Assembly (NCBI RefSeq): GCF_003987135.1
Contig: NZ_PIPJ01000006.1
Span: 1-64,000, forward strand
Length of the DNA: 64,000 nucleotides
Reading direction: 5' to 3'
Source: Aliidiomarina iranensis
Lineage (GTDB): Bacteria > Pseudomonadota > Gammaproteobacteria > Enterobacterales > Alteromonadaceae
Numbering within the stretch: position 1 is the stretch's first letter; every line of letters begins with the position of its first letter. The translations under genes and the position numbers were made by a program. Under the pieces are notes generated by a model that was not told the origin of the DNA, searched no databases, and worked only from the letters and a program-made list of their open reading frames with translations. Below are positions 62,892-64,000 of this stretch, piece by piece.

Positions 62892-64000
62892 ATGGAAGCC
62901 GTAAACCTACTCATTCTCATCGCAGGGGCATTGCTGGTTATCAGTATTCTGGCCGTGCAGTTCTCTGTTCGCGTGGGCGCGCCATTACTTTTAGTGTTCT
63001 TAAGCGTTGGTATGTTGGCTGGAGAAGAGGGCGTACTTGGGTTGGAGTTTGATAACCCTGATGCGGCTTTGCTGATCGGTTCAGTGGCTTTAGTGATTAT
63101 TCTCTTCGATGGCGGCCTGCGCACTCATCCAGAACGCTTTCGTGTGGCCCTGAGGCCAGCCGCTACTCTGGCTTCTGTGGGTGTTTTGATTACCTGTTTA
63201 ATAACTGGTTTAGCTGCATCGTGGTTGTTTGGCTTTTCCTGGATAGAGGGCTTGTTACTCGGCGCTATCTTAGGTTCTACCGATGCGGCTGCGGTATTTT
63301 CCATTTTTCAATCACAAAAACTTCGCATCAAAGAGCGTGTAGCTTCAACGTTGGAAATCGAATCGGGTAGTAATGACCCAATGGCGGTGATGCTCACGGT
63401 AACCATTGTAGCGGTTCTAGCTAACCCTGAAGTGCCGTTAGACGGATGGATTGTGTTGGTTTTTTTGCAGCAAGCCGTGGTGGGTGCCATTGTTGGCTAT
63501 CTAAGCGGTAAGGTGTTTGTGTTTGGCTGTAAAAAGCTTGATTTACATGTTTCTTTTTTCCCTTTATTAGCCGTAGCTGGGGCAGTAACCGTTTTCGGCC
63601 TTACCGCACAACTTGGCGGTAGTGGCTTTCTGGCTGTATATTTGATGGGTTATCTAGTAGGTAATGCGCGTTTGCCACAGGTTATTCACATACTGCGAGT
63701 ACACGATGGCTTAGCATGGTTATCGCAGATCGTGATGTTCTTAATGCTCGGATTACTCATGACGCCCTCCTCGATTACAGGTATCTTGGTGCCGGCACTC
63801 ATTCTGGCTGCTGTACTCATTTTTATCGCTCGGCCGCTCGCGGTTTTCATCAGTTTGGCTCCGTTTAGATTCCCTTGGCGCGATCAAATTTTTATTAGTT
63901 GGGTGGGTTTGCGTGGTGCAGTGCCCATCGTATTGGCACTTTTCCCATGGATTGCAGGTTTGGAAAACCAACAACTCTATTTCGAAATAGCCTTTGTTGT
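62892..64000 (+). CDS. nhaP2: Potassium/proton antiporter of the CPA1 family (NhaP2/CvrA-like), cut by the window end
   Basis: About 369 codons are present without a stop. The membrane protein has successive hydrophobic helices, the CPA1 segments GSTDAAAVFSIF (about 124-135) and EIESGSNDPMAVMLT (about 154-168, with the conserved Asp), and WVGLRGAVPIVLALFPW near the end. This fits NhaP2, whose C-terminal TrkA_C-type regulatory domain would lie beyond the window. ATG 62892 is preceded by AAAGGA at a rather long distance. It is divergent from rdgB. Confidence 0.92.
   Translation, partial: MEAVNLLILIAGALLVISILAVQFSVRVGAPLLLVFLSVGMLAGEEGVLGLEFDNPDAALLIGSVALVIILFDGGLRTHPERFRVALRPAATLASVGVLITCLITGLAASWLFGFSWIEGLLLGAILGSTDAAAVFSIFQSQKLRIKERVASTLEIESGSNDPMAVMLTVTIVAVLANPEVPLDGWIVLVFLQQAVVGAIVGYLSGKVFVFGCKKLDLHVSFFPLLAVAGAVTVFGLTAQLGGSGFLAVYLMGYLVGNARLPQVIHILRVHDGLAWLSQIVMFLMLGLLMTPSSITGILVPALILAAVLIFIARPLAVFISLAPFRFPWRDQIFISWVGLRGAVPIVLALFPWIAGLENQQLYFEIAFV

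Overview
The window reads as the chromosome of a marine-type gammaproteobacterium. The evidence is gene order and gene content: a 5S rRNA end next to murB-birA-coaX; the block yggX-mutY-trmB-hemW-rdgB; proBA; a yceJ/yceI-like pair; and carboxyspermidine-type polyamine genes. Base composition is moderate and most genes have clear Shine-Dalgarno sites. I cannot fix the genus from sequence alone.

Layout. 1-3.7 kb: end of an rRNA operon, yaeQ, then the overlapping murB-birA-coaX run. 3.8-12.7 kb: a long minus-strand stretch (carboxy(nor)spermidine synthesis pair, a prolyl-oligopeptidase lipoprotein, tmcA, a sodium:solute symporter, a hotdog protein). 12.7-23.6 kb: a flavin monooxygenase with a YjdM-like protein, a Bcr/CflA-type exporter, an M3 metallopeptidase, a PQQ-type sugar dehydrogenase coupled to a membrane protein, fadH and a glutamate dehydrogenase gene. 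23.6-30.3 kb: the first accessory region. It starts with a 46-nt 3' half of tRNA-Arg(CCG), then an AbiEi/AbiEii toxin-antitoxin operon with a visible operator, then a complete-length tRNA-Arg(CCG) whose 3' half is degenerate. A truncated DUF4145-like gene, a serine hydrolase and a complete IS3-family element follow. 30.3-51.1 kb: mostly housekeeping and metabolism (lipocalin, FeS-type photolyase, rsuA, a secreted DUF305/LVIVD protein, dGTPase-like gene, cytochrome b561 with YceI, two regulators, a TPP enzyme coupled to a flavoprotein, copper ATPase, and a run of small secreted proteins).

51.1-55.7 kb is the second accessory region, a 4.5-kb integrated element in tRNA-Phe. It is bounded by a perfect 51-bp direct repeat and carries two unknown genes, a Rep_trans-family replication protein, an excisionase-like HTH protein and a tyrosine integrase. 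The last codons of the integrase lie inside the tRNA gene on the opposite strand, so integration changes its C-terminus. GGTACAA repeats near both ends look like integrase arm sites. 55.7-64 kb returns to core genes: tRNA-Phe with a near-consensus promoter, proBA, yggX, mutY, trmB, hemW, rdgB, and the start of an NhaP2-like antiporter cut by the window edge.

The best candidates for something undescribed are two. One is the small Rep_trans integrative element with unknown cargo at tRNA-Phe. The other is the AbiE module bracketed by pieces of tRNA-Arg, in an arrangement where the two canonical halves of the tRNA are separated and in permuted order. No CRISPR array was seen.
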